Below are positions 17,005 to 25,523 of a stretch of DNA of 64,000 bases, piece by piece (within the stretch, counting starts at the first letter, position 1; each line of letters starts with the position of its first letter). The stretch spans positions 1-64,000 of the forward strand of contig DAOSDL010000016.1 of assembly GCA_035362335.1 (NCBI GenBank), read 5' to 3'. The notes beneath the pieces are model-generated. The model was not told where the DNA came from. It saw nothing but the letters and a program-made list of their open reading frames with translations, and did no database searches. The DNA is from JAOSJT01 sp035362335 (GTDB taxonomy: Bacteria; Bacteroidota; Ignavibacteria; SZUA-365). A program made the position numbers and the translations under genes.

Positions 17005-18175
17005 GCATCTGGTGTGTTTCGCGGGCAATGACTGGTGGGTACACAATCCGATGACGGAAAAGCAGTGGATGCGCATTCTTGCACGGCGCGGATGGACGGT
17101 GTTGTTCGTGAACAGCATCGGAGTTGGCATGCCCGGGCTCGATTCGCCGCGCGTGTTTCGTCGTGTGCTGCGCAAACTGACGAGCATGGCGCGCTTTCTG
17201 CGACGCGACGAGAATGTGTGGGTGCTGACGCCCGTGCTGTTGCCCTTCTGGTCCGTTTCCGTTGTGCGTACGCTCAATCAGTTCCTCCTTGCCTTGCAGC
17301 TTCGATGGAGCATGAAGCGTGCGGGAATGGGAACGGCGTTGTTCTGGGCCGGTCTCCCGACGGCGGCGTCCATGCTGCGCCGGATTCCGCACCGCGAGGT
17401 GCTGTACTACGTGCAGGACAATTACACCGCCTATTACGACAGCATGACCTTTTCCCGTATTGCCGAGGATCACGAACGCATGCTGCAAGAGGCGGACGCG
17501 GTGATTTGCGCCTCCATCGGTCTCCATGAGCGAATTGCAGCGACACGCGGACAGGTGTGGTACATTCCGCACGGAGTGCACGACGTGTTTCTTGATGCGC
17601 CGTTGCGGACAAACGAATCCCCGGACGACCTGCGCGATATTCCGCATCCGATCATTGGCTACTGGGGATCGCTCGAAGGCTTGCAGGATCTGGTGCTGAT
17701 ACGTGCATTGGCCGGGCGCCATCCGGAGTGGCAATTCGTCTTTATCGGCCGACCGATGCTGGACCTGTCGGCGCTGGCGGCATTGCCGCATGTGCATTTC
17801 CTCGGGCCGAAATCGCAACAGGAGTTGCCGCGCTACGCCGCCCATTTCGACGTGGCATGGATGAGCTTTGTGCAATCCGAATGGATTCGCTATTCCTGTC
17901 CGGTGAAATTGCGTGAATATCTCGCCATGGGTTTGCCCGTGGTGAGTCCGCCGATCATCGAGGTGGAACGGGCCTTCCCCGGTGAATGTGCGACGGCGGC
18001 CACAGTGGATGAGTTTTCCCAATGCATCGCCGAGGCGTTGGCGACGGATTCGCCCGAGGCGCGGATGCGCCGACGAGCACTGGTGCGGGAGCAGCGCTGG
18101 AGCGACACCGCCACGAGCGTCGAAACGGTGCTGCGGAATTTGCGCGGAGATCAGCGCGACGGAGGACGGAACTGA
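16997..18175 (+). CDS. Glycosyltransferase (GT-B, TuaH-like)
   Basis: A 392-aa GT-B type transferase. 'LVCFAGNDWWVHNPMTEKQ' begins the protein, 'REVLYYVQDNYTAYYD' and 'EADAVICASIGLHERI' mark the acceptor domain, and 'CPVKLREYLAMGLPVVSPPI' the donor-binding site with the conserved Glu. The pattern is like the teichuronic-acid type TuaH and similar family 1/4 transferases. The GTG at 16997 is preferred because it just overlaps the upstream gene by 8 nt and gives a full domain; longer frames extend deep into the neighbour. The stop overlaps the asparagine synthase start (TGATG). Confidence 0.78.
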   Translation: MDKHLVCFAGNDWWVHNPMTEKQWMRILARRGWTVLFVNSIGVGMPGLDSPRVFRRVLRKLTSMARFLRRDENVWVLTPVLLPFWSVSVVRTLNQFLLALQLRWSMKRAGMGTALFWAGLPTAASMLRRIPHREVLYYVQDNYTAYYDSMTFSRIAEDHERMLQEADAVICASIGLHERIAATRGQVWYIPHGVHDVFLDAPLRTNESPDDLRDIPHPIIGYWGSLEGLQDLVLIRALAGRHPEWQFVFIGRPMLDLSALAALPHVHFLGPKSQQELPRYAAHFDVAWMSFVQSEWIRYSCPVKLREYLAMGLPVVSPPIIEVERAFPGECATAATVDEFSQCIAEALATDSPEARMRRRALVREQRWSDTATSVETVLRNLRGDQRDGGRN

Positions 18176-20163
18176 TGTGCGGCATCGCGGGCATTCTCGG
18201 ACGTGACGACGAACGTGCCGTGCGCATCATGACGCAGATGCAACGGCACCGCGGACCCGATGGCGGGGCAGTGTGGACCGGGCGTCACGCAGCATTGGGA
18301 CATCGACGTCTGAATATCATCGATCTCAGCGCGCAGGCGCGACAGCCGATGCTGTCGGAGGATGGGCGCTTTGCGCTGACCTTCAATGGTGAGATTTTCA
18401 ATTTCCGTGAGCTGCGTGAAGAGTTGCGGAGCAAGGGTCATGATTTCCGCACGCGCAGCGACAGCGAAGTGCTGTTGCGTGCCTGTATGGAATGGGATGA
18501 GCGCGCGCTGCCGCGATTGCGCGGACAATTCGCCTTCGCGTTTCACGACACCGAGAGCGGACGCACGCTGCTCGCGCGCGATCATCTCGGCGTCAAACCG
18601 CTGTATCTGGCGGAGGAGGACGGAGCGCTGTATTTCGCCTCCGAGGCCAAGGCCATCGCGGCTGTGCTCCCGCGCACACGCGAGGTGGCGATGGAGCATA
18701 TTCCGGCGCAACTCGCTTTTTTATGGGTGCCTGGCGAACGCACGCTGTTTCGCGGGATACGACGGCTTCCGCCAGGGCATGCTCTCCGTTGGGAACATGG
18801 TGCTGCGAAGCAGTGGTGTTACTGGGACCTGATCGAACAGTGGAAGCGCGCGCGTTCGGCGGATGCGCGACCGGAACAGCGCGACGAGGAATTGCGGGTC
18901 CGCCTCGGTGAAGCGCTGCAATCGCAGCTCGTGAGCGATGTGCCGCTGGGCGTGCTGCTCAGCGGGGGACTGGATTCCACCATCCTGCTCGCATTGCTGC
19001 GCGAGCACGGCGTGATGCCGGACTGCCTCACCGCGGCGTATTCCGACAGCAGCCGCGCCCGCGATGTATTCGAGGACGACATGCCCTATGCGCGCATGGC
19101 AGCCGAGCGCTTCGGTGCATCCCTGCGGGAAATCGACATCGCCCCGGGGCCCGAGTCGGTGATACGTCGCCTTCCCGAGGTGCTCTGGCATCTGGACGAG
19201 CCCCTCGCCGACCCCACGGTGATCGCGAACGACGCATTGACACAGACCGCGAAGGCCACGCACACCGTGCTGCTCACCGGCATGGGCGCAGACGAGGTAT
19301 TTGCCGGCTATCCCCGCTACCCGGCCGTCATGTTGGGCGAAGGCCTGCGGCAAGTCCCGACATCCGTGTTTCGCATTGCGGGTGCTGCCGTGCGAACGAT
19401 GCTGCGCTTTGGCATGCTGGGAATCGAGCAGGCACGACGGCCATTGCAACTCCTTGAGCATGTACACAAGCCCTTCGAGCAGCGCTTCCTCGGCTACTCG
19501 TCCTACCTCACCGTGGAGCAACTCCGGCAAATGCTCGCACCGGAGGCCGTGGGCGTGATCGACGAGGAGGGCGTATTCGGCCATCACCACGCGGTGCTGC
19601 ACCGCACGCGCGGCCTCTCGCCGCTGTCGCGCATGCTGGCCGCGGATGCGTTGACTTTTTTACCGCAGCTCAATCTCGAGAACATGGACAAAACCAGCAT
19701 GGCCCACGGTGTGGAAATGCGCGTGCCGTTTCTCGATCACACGCTGCTGGAGTTTTGCATGACACTCCCGGACGCGGATAAACTCGCTGCTGGCGATCAC
19801 CGAAAGGTGGGGTTGCGGCGGGCCTTCGATGGACGGATTCCGGAGAATATTCTCCATAGACCGAAAACCGGATACAGCCCTCCGGTCCGTGGTTGGCTGC
19901 GCGGGGGGTTGCAGGAGTTTGTGCGCGACACTCTGCTCGCCAGCGACGCCCGCTCGGCGGCATTGTTCCAGCGTGACGTTTTGCGCGCCATGTTGGATGA
20001 CAATGAGGCCGGCAAACGCGACGCAGCGCTGCCGATATGGGCGGCGTTGACATTGGAGTTGTGGCTCCGTAATCTCGTCGATGAGGAGCGATGGCGCCCC
20101 GCCGACAGTCCCGATGATCTGCCGCTGGTTACGGCTCCGGGACATGCGGGCGTGGCAGAATGA
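18175..20163 (+). CDS. asnB: Asparagine synthase (glutamine-hydrolysing) homologue
   Basis: A 662-aa two-domain amidotransferase. It begins 'MCGIAGILG', so Cys2 becomes the N-terminal nucleophile of the class II glutaminase domain; 'RHRGPDGGAVW' and 'GHRRLNIIDLS' follow. The synthetase domain carries the PP-loop 'LLSGGLDSTI' near residue 262, 'GMGADEVFAGYPRYP', and 'LENMDKTSMAHGVEMRVPFL'. Such AsnB copies inside polysaccharide clusters are often thought to amidate sugar uronic acids or peptides rather than make free asparagine; which applies here is unknown. The start overlaps the stop of the preceding transferase by 1 nt. Confidence 0.9.
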   Translation: MCGIAGILGRDDERAVRIMTQMQRHRGPDGGAVWTGRHAALGHRRLNIIDLSAQARQPMLSEDGRFALTFNGEIFNFRELREELRSKGHDFRTRSDSEVLLRACMEWDERALPRLRGQFAFAFHDTESGRTLLARDHLGVKPLYLAEEDGALYFASEAKAIAAVLPRTREVAMEHIPAQLAFLWVPGERTLFRGIRRLPPGHALRWEHGAAKQWCYWDLIEQWKRARSADARPEQRDEELRVRLGEALQSQLVSDVPLGVLLSGGLDSTILLALLREHGVMPDCLTAAYSDSSRARDVFEDDMPYARMAAERFGASLREIDIAPGPESVIRRLPEVLWHLDEPLADPTVIANDALTQTAKATHTVLLTGMGADEVFAGYPRYPAVMLGEGLRQVPTSVFRIAGAAVRTMLRFGMLGIEQARRPLQLLEHVHKPFEQRFLGYSSYLTVEQLRQMLAPEAVGVIDEEGVFGHHHAVLHRTRGLSPLSRMLAADALTFLPQLNLENMDKTSMAHGVEMRVPFLDHTLLEFCMTLPDADKLAAGDHRKVGLRRAFDGRIPENILHRPKTGYSPPVRGWLRGGLQEFVRDTLLASDARSAALFQRDVLRAMLDDNEAGKRDAALPIWAALTLELWLRNLVDEERWRPADSPDDLPLVTAPGHAGVAE

Positions 20164-20216
20164 CGGAGTGCCACGGAGGATGAAACGCATGAATCGCGAA
20201 TAACACGGAGCAAGCC

Positions 20217-21725
20217 ATGAAACTCAGGCGCTATCTTGTCCACGTAATGATGTTGCTGATGTTGCTGCTGCTCGCCGTCGGCTCGGTGCTGCAGTCGCAC
20301 ATCGGCTTGGCGGACAATGGCGACTTTTCACGTCTGCACCCCTGGGTGAGCAGCGGTCCCGTGGGCTTCGCCGAGAATTGGCCCGAGGAAGGAAGCGAGG
20401 CGTACGGGCTTCGATTCTACAACAATGTGCTCGCATACTGGAAGCTCGACATGCCGTTCACTTCGCGCTGGGTGAGTTCGGTGCTGCTGCTGTGGCTGCC
20501 GGGTGTGCTGCTGAACGCGCTGCTGCATTCGTCCAGTGTGCTGTACCTCCCGTGGATCGCCGTCGGCGCGCGCGTTGCCGTGCTTGTGTTTTTCTTTCTG
20601 CTGTTGCACTCCTTGCGCAAGCACGCGGGCGGCATGGCGCCATGGTACATGCTGCTGATCGGTGTGCCCTTCATTCTCATGATGCTCGACACGCACTATT
20701 CCGCCTACCTGGTGAGTTTTTATCAGGAGCCCGCATCGGTTGTGGGCCTGCTTGCGGTGCTGCTGGCGATTGGCCGCTACTATGGCGAGGAGGACAGCCG
20801 CTGGCGTCCCTGGGTGGTGATGGCAGCGCTGCTGTTTCTCACCACCGCCAAATTGAGCAATGTGCATTGGGGCGTACTTGCCGGCGCGTTGCTGGTACCG
20901 TGGGGACTCTGGCGCACGCAGCGCTCACGCCTGGCGGTACATGTCTTGTTGCTCATCGTTGTGCCCAGCGCGATACCGGTGCTGCAAGGCAGTGTGTACG
21001 GCACGCGATTTGTCAATGCGTATCAAAGCGTGTTTTGCGGCAGTCTGACGTTCAGCGAACAACCCGGCACGCATTTACGTCGCCTGGGCGTGCCCGAAGC
21101 ATCGCGCTACATCGGTTTCCACGGGTACAGCGCAATGGGCGAGGATTGCATGAGGCGCTATCCGGAATTGATGACGCACCGTGTCACCGCGTCGATGATA
21201 CTGCATGAACCCTCGATAGCCTGGAGGATGCTGACGTTCGCGGCAGACAGTATGCAGCGCAGCGAAGTCCGGCATCTATCCAAGCAACTGTTGTACAATG
21301 AAGGTGGCGACAGGGACCGCTGGCGGAGAGTGGCGCCGCCGGTCGCGGCATCGGGCGACGTCTTCACCACTTGGTCCCGTTTCAAGGAGGCGCTGCTCCC
21401 GCGCGGAGGAGGGCTGCTCGCAATGTTGGCACTCGCGATACTACTGGGTGCCGTGGGAATGCGCGATCAACGTCGGCTGACGCGAGTGCTGTCCGCGGCC
21501 ATGCTGCTGTTGGCGGTGGGAGCCCTCGCGGACATGTGGATGCAGATTTTCGGTGACGGTCGCAGGGATTTACTCAAGCATCTGTATTTGGCCAATGTGT
21601 GTGTGGATGGTGTGCTAATGTTGCTGCCGGCGTGGCTGCTCGCCATCGTCAGTCAGCGAGGATTGCTCCGTCGCCGCAGGCATTGGTCGGACGAATGGCG
21701 TCATTCGGGAGGGAGTCTGTCGTGA
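20217..21725 (+). CDS. Multispanning membrane protein, possibly WsfD-like glycosyltransferase
   Basis: A 502-aa protein with about 10-12 hydrophobic segments. A conserved-looking periplasmic loop follows the first helix: 'LADNGDFSRLHPWVSS'. The 'NGDF' after helix 1 recalls GT-C type membrane transferases such as WsfD, which use lipid-linked sugars, but I cannot confirm this by sequence alone. GGAG lies 7 nt before the ATG. It starts 53 nt after the asparagine synthase gene and its end overlaps the lyase gene, so it belongs to the cluster. A spacer with CACGGA-type repeats (20166-20213) lies upstream. Confidence 0.5.
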   Translation: MKLRRYLVHVMMLLMLLLLAVGSVLQSHIGLADNGDFSRLHPWVSSGPVGFAENWPEEGSEAYGLRFYNNVLAYWKLDMPFTSRWVSSVLLLWLPGVLLNALLHSSSVLYLPWIAVGARVAVLVFFFLLLHSLRKHAGGMAPWYMLLIGVPFILMMLDTHYSAYLVSFYQEPASVVGLLAVLLAIGRYYGEEDSRWRPWVVMAALLFLTTAKLSNVHWGVLAGALLVPWGLWRTQRSRLAVHVLLLIVVPSAIPVLQGSVYGTRFVNAYQSVFCGSLTFSEQPGTHLRRLGVPEASRYIGFHGYSAMGEDCMRRYPELMTHRVTASMILHEPSIAWRMLTFAADSMQRSEVRHLSKQLLYNEGGDRDRWRRVAPPVAASGDVFTTWSRFKEALLPRGGGLLAMLALAILLGAVGMRDQRRLTRVLSAAMLLLAVGALADMWMQIFGDGRRDLLKHLYLANVCVDGVLMLLPAWLLAIVSQRGLLRRRRHWSDEWRHSGGSLS

Positions 21726-23575
21726 GTATGCCCAACGCTCCGGAACATGCATCATTGTTCGCGCGGTTGCGCGTGACGTTCTGGTCGCTGTGGTATCTGC
21801 GGCCGTCGATGATTTACTGGCGGATTCATCGCACGATCAAGGGCGTATTGCTGCGCATGGCGGGCAGCGCTGGTGTGCTGCCGCTGTTCGTGGCCACTCG
21901 TCCCGCCGCTGTGGGCATGCGGGCGCTCCCGCCGCTGGGTTCGCGTTATCATTGCGAGGACATCGACATTGTGGAGCGGCGCTTTTCCTTTCTCCGCGAC
22001 ACAATGGAACTGCCCGAGGACGCCGCGCAGTGGCCGGCGTTGCTGCGCGGCAAGCCGCTGCTCTGGCAGTTTCACTTCGGTTACCATGATTACCTGCTCG
22101 CTATCCTGGCGGATCGGGGCGACGGTATGCTCGACGCCGCACTGAATTTCGCCTGCTCCTGGGACCGGGCGTTTCCTCTCACCGCCACCGATGCGCGCCG
22201 CAGTGCCTGGCATCCGTATGTGCTTTCAATTCGCATAGAAAGTTGGGTGCGACTGCATGGCCTCGCACTGCACGGCGGCGTGGAGAAGACGGATGCGCGT
22301 CTCGGCATCATCGCCACAGGCGTGGAGCAGATGACCCGCGTGCTGCTGCGCAATCTCGAGAAGGGCACCATGGCCAATCACCTGCTGCGCAACATCAAGG
22401 CGCTGGTGTTCGCGGGCCTGGCTCTGGAATCCGCCACCGGGAATCGTGCGTGGCGAATCGGCATGGAATTACTCGCACGCGAACTCGCCGAGCAGGTGTT
22501 GCTCGACGGTTGTCACTTCGAACGCAGCCCCATGTACCACGTCTCCATGCTCAATGATGTGCTGGACATGGCCGAAGCAATGCATCTCGCTGGCGAGCCG
22601 GTGCCCGAAGCCGTTGGTGAAGCGGCTGCTCGGATGACGCGCTTTCTCGAGCACATGCGCCATCCCGACGGCGAGATTCCGTACTTCAACGATGCGACAT
22701 CGAGCTTTTTCCTTCGCACCGACGAAGTGCTGCAACGCGGCAGGTCGCTGTGTACGGCGATGGGATGGACAGCGTCCTCACAGCTCACTGGCGGCATCGG
22801 TCCGGAACAGGTGTCGGGATTGCTCGCCGTGTCCAGCGAACGCCTGTGGACGGTGTTCGATGCGGGACTTGTCGGTCCGGATTATCAGCCCGGTCACGCG
22901 CATTGCGACACGCTGAGTTTTGAGCTGTCCGTGGACGGCCGTCGCTGGATAACGGACACCGGCGTCTACCATTACAAGGAATCCCCCGAACGCCGCTATT
23001 CGCGCAGCACCGCGGCGCATTCCACCATTGCCATCGACGATGCGGAGCAGTCCGAAGTGTGGAAGAGTTTTCGCGTCGGACGTCGCGCCCGCATACTTCA
23101 CATCGAGAGCGAACAACGCGGTGGCATGCCGCTGCTCCGAGGTGCGCACGATGGCTACACGCGCATCGGCGGCGGGTTGGTGCACGAACGTGCGCTGCTC
23201 GTGGGTCCGGATTGGCTGCTGGTGATGGATTGGCTGCACGGACGCGGTACGCATCGCTGGGTGAGCCGGCTGCAACTGCATCCCGACATTCGCGCCGAAG
23301 TGCGCGAGGGTGGCGTGATGTTGCGGGGACGCGGTGCGGAAGGCGTGTGCACCGCGTTCGGCGCATCCTCGCTCGGTGTGCGGGAGGGTGAGTACTATCC
23401 CGCATTTGGTGAACGCTTCACACGCCCGGTAATCGAGGCCACCGGAGAAGGTGAATTTCCGCATCATTGCGCGATGCTGCTCGGCTTCGGGACGCGGATG
23501 CCTGTGGTGGAGATCGACATTCGTGCAGGCGTGTTTGTGATTGATGGGAGAATGGAGGTGAGGAGCGGGCTGTAG
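21722..23575 (+). CDS. Heparinase II/III-family polysaccharide lyase
   Basis: A 617-aa protein with the two-domain layout of heparinase II/III-like enzymes. The N-terminal alpha-helical barrel includes 'WQFHFGYHDYLLAI' (about 117-130) and 'HFERSPMYHVSMLNDVLDM', with Tyr/His candidates for the lyase reaction. The C-terminal beta-sandwich begins at 'YQPGHAHCDTLSFELSVDGR' (about 390-410), a hallmark of the family. There is no obvious signal peptide, unusual if it acts in the periplasm; the first 40 residues are basic. The GTG at 21722 overlaps the upstream TGA and follows GGGAGGGAG; an ATG at 21728 is the alternative. Such lyases in export clusters trim or edit the polymer. Confidence 0.85.
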   Translation: MSMPNAPEHASLFARLRVTFWSLWYLRPSMIYWRIHRTIKGVLLRMAGSAGVLPLFVATRPAAVGMRALPPLGSRYHCEDIDIVERRFSFLRDTMELPEDAAQWPALLRGKPLLWQFHFGYHDYLLAILADRGDGMLDAALNFACSWDRAFPLTATDARRSAWHPYVLSIRIESWVRLHGLALHGGVEKTDARLGIIATGVEQMTRVLLRNLEKGTMANHLLRNIKALVFAGLALESATGNRAWRIGMELLARELAEQVLLDGCHFERSPMYHVSMLNDVLDMAEAMHLAGEPVPEAVGEAAARMTRFLEHMRHPDGEIPYFNDATSSFFLRTDEVLQRGRSLCTAMGWTASSQLTGGIGPEQVSGLLAVSSERLWTVFDAGLVGPDYQPGHAHCDTLSFELSVDGRRWITDTGVYHYKESPERRYSRSTAAHSTIAIDDAEQSEVWKSFRVGRRARILHIESEQRGGMPLLRGAHDGYTRIGGGLVHERALLVGPDWLLVMDWLHGRGTHRWVSRLQLHPDIRAEVREGGVMLRGRGAEGVCTAFGASSLGVREGEYYPAFGERFTRPVIEATGEGEFPHHCAMLLGFGTRMPVVEIDIRAGVFVIDGRMEVRSGL

Positions 23576-23585
23576 AAGGGGGGGA

Positions 23586-23835
23586 GGCGGACACATAGGT
23601 CCGCGCCAAGGGCGGATAGGTGGGTTCGCGGCAAGGGCGGATAGGTGGGTTCGCGGCAAGGGCGGATAGGTAGGTCCGCGGCAAGGGCGGATAGGTAGGT
23701 TCGCGGCAAGGGCGGATAGGTAGGTCCGCGGCAAGGGCGGATAGGTAGGTCTGCGATAAGGGCGGATAGGTAGGTCTGCGCCAAGGGCGGATAGGTAGGT
23801 CCGCCCTAAGGGCGGACACGTAGGTCCGCCCGTAC
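23586..23835. repeat. Ten-unit 25-bp tandem repeat array
   Basis: Ten head-to-tail units of 25 bp (starts at 23586, 23611 and so on to 23811), consensus about GGCGGATAGGTAGGTCCGCG then GCAAG. Units differ by a few, mainly C/T and A/G, substitutions. Each unit contains the short dyad GCGGA ... TCCGC; the first and last units carry GGCGGACACATA or GGCGGACACGTA instead of GGCGGATAGGTA. The array lies between the lyase gene (10 nt away) and the DUF1800 gene. The 25-nt period breaks any reading frame periodicity, so coding is unlikely. Confidence 0.92.
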
Positions 23836-23966
23836 GGGAGCGAGGGGGGGGGATGGAGATGAGGACGGGGGGGGGAGGGCGAGGGGATTTATTTTGCCCC
23901 ATTGCCCGGATGGGGTGCGGGCGTGTATATTCGGATACGCCTTCTCCAAAATCTCGGGTGCTTCTC

Positions 23967-25511
23967 ATGGAAAATGCAGTCACGCGATTGCGTGTGCCCC
24001 GTGTAGTGCGGCGCGAACGCGTCGTGCTTCCGCCGATGCTGTATGGTGTGCAGCGACGAACACAGAGTGGTCTCGAACCGTGGACCCCTTCGCCCGCCGA
24101 GCCGTGGGATGCGCGCCGCGCGGCGCATCTGCTCCGTCGTGCGACGATGCTGCCCGCCTGGCAGGACGTGCAATATGCGCTGACACGTTCGCCCGGCGAC
24201 ATGGTGCGCGAGTTGCTGCGTGCCATGCCCGATGCGGGTGAGCCCGGATCCTGGGTGTCGGAGATCGCGCCCCGTCCCACCACGGTGGACGAAGAGAACG
24301 CCTATCGCAGCGGCAACGCCGCGCGGATGAACGAGCTTCGGAGCTGGTTCGTGAATCGCATGGTTTCCGAGCAGCGGAGCATCCGCGAGAGCATGGTGCT
24401 GTTCTGGCACCGGCACGTCACCACCGAGGCCTCGGTGGTGCTCATCCCGCAGTTCCTCTATCAACAGAACATGCTGTACCGGGATTTCGCGCTGGGGAAT
24501 TTCCGCGACATGATGAAGGCCGTCAACCACGATCCCGCCATGCTCCGCTATCTCGACGGCGAAATCAACGTGGGTGGGAATCCCAACGAAAACTATGCGC
24601 GCGAACTCATGGAATTGTACACCATGGGCGAAGGGCATTACACCGAACAGGACATCAAGGAAGCTGCGCGCTGCCTCACCGGTTGGCGCCTGGACGAATT
24701 CACCTCGTTCGAGGCAAACTTCAGTCCCCTCCACCACGACAGCGGCAACAAGATCTTCATGGGACGCACCATTGTGGGACGCTCCTCGCTCGACGGACGC
24801 TTCGAAGGCGACGAGGTGGTGGATATTATTTTCGAAGATCCGGCCGTTGCGCGTTTCATATGCAGGAAACTGTATCTGGCATTCGTGTACAACAATCCCG
24901 CCGCGGTGGATGGCGCGGTGGTCGAGGACATGGCCACATTGTTTCGCGACAACAACTATGAAATCGCCCCCGTGGTGGAAGCGCTGCTGTCCAGCCAGCA
25001 TTTTTTCGACAATGTGAACATCGGCGCGATGATCAAAAGCCCCGCCGCTCTGCTGATCGGCTTGGCGCGGCAGCTCGGCGCGCATCCGGGAGGCGACCGC
25101 ATTGCTGCGGACATGCGCACACTGGAGGAATTTCTCTTCAATCCGCCGACCGTGGCGGGGTGGGATGGTTACCGGACCTGGGTGAGCACCACCACGTATC
25201 CCTACCGCAAGGCCTTCGCCGAGCGCTTTATCACAGGACAGATGCCGGGAGGCAATGGTCAAACCCCCATGGACATCGTCGCCTGGGGCAAGCAATTCCC
25301 CGGTTTCAACGATGCGAACGCCTTGCTCGATGCCATCCTGCTCCTGCTCTTGCCCATGCCCGTGTCGTCCACGCGGAGGGAGTCCTTCCTCCAGAGCATG
25401 CTCGGAGGTGCGCCCGTGTACGAATGGAACATCGACGCGCCCAATGCGGATGCAAATCTCCGCAATCTTCTCGTCCGCATAGTCGCCGCACCGGATTTTC
25501 AACTGCATTAA
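23967..25511 (+). CDS. DUF1800 family protein
   Basis: A 514-aa member of the DUF1800 family, function unknown. Family landmarks: 'DARRAAHLLRRATMLPAWQD' near 50-70, 'NENYARELMELYTMGEGHYTEQDIKEAARCLTGW' spanning 205-240 (the most conserved block), and 'NPPTVAGWDGYRTWVST' near 395. No signal peptide is visible at the chosen ATG (23967). A longer frame to 23853 would pass through low-complexity sequence bordering the tandem repeat and is less likely. It is followed after 12 nt by a DUF1501 gene. This pair is a recurring two-gene unit in Bacteroidota, Planctomycetota and Proteobacteria, which suggests joint function at the cell envelope. Confidence 0.85.
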   Translation: MENAVTRLRVPRVVRRERVVLPPMLYGVQRRTQSGLEPWTPSPAEPWDARRAAHLLRRATMLPAWQDVQYALTRSPGDMVRELLRAMPDAGEPGSWVSEIAPRPTTVDEENAYRSGNAARMNELRSWFVNRMVSEQRSIRESMVLFWHRHVTTEASVVLIPQFLYQQNMLYRDFALGNFRDMMKAVNHDPAMLRYLDGEINVGGNPNENYARELMELYTMGEGHYTEQDIKEAARCLTGWRLDEFTSFEANFSPLHHDSGNKIFMGRTIVGRSSLDGRFEGDEVVDIIFEDPAVARFICRKLYLAFVYNNPAAVDGAVVEDMATLFRDNNYEIAPVVEALLSSQHFFDNVNIGAMIKSPAALLIGLARQLGAHPGGDRIAADMRTLEEFLFNPPTVAGWDGYRTWVSTTTYPYRKAFAERFITGQMPGGNGQTPMDIVAWGKQFPGFNDANALLDAILLLLLPMPVSSTRRESFLQSMLGGAPVYEWNIDAPNADANLRNLLVRIVAAPDFQLH

Positions 25512-25523
25512 CGGAGAGCCGCC

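Noticed and set aside
23586..23835. CRISPR array
   Set aside because: Units are contiguous without unique spacers, and no cas genes are nearby.
22778..24283. 501-aa reverse frame running through the 25-bp repeat array with TYPPL-type protein repeats
   Set aside because: It begins inside the DUF1800 gene and ends antisense to the lyase gene. The 25-nt period rotates the frame so the protein repeat is an echo of the DNA repeat in three phases.
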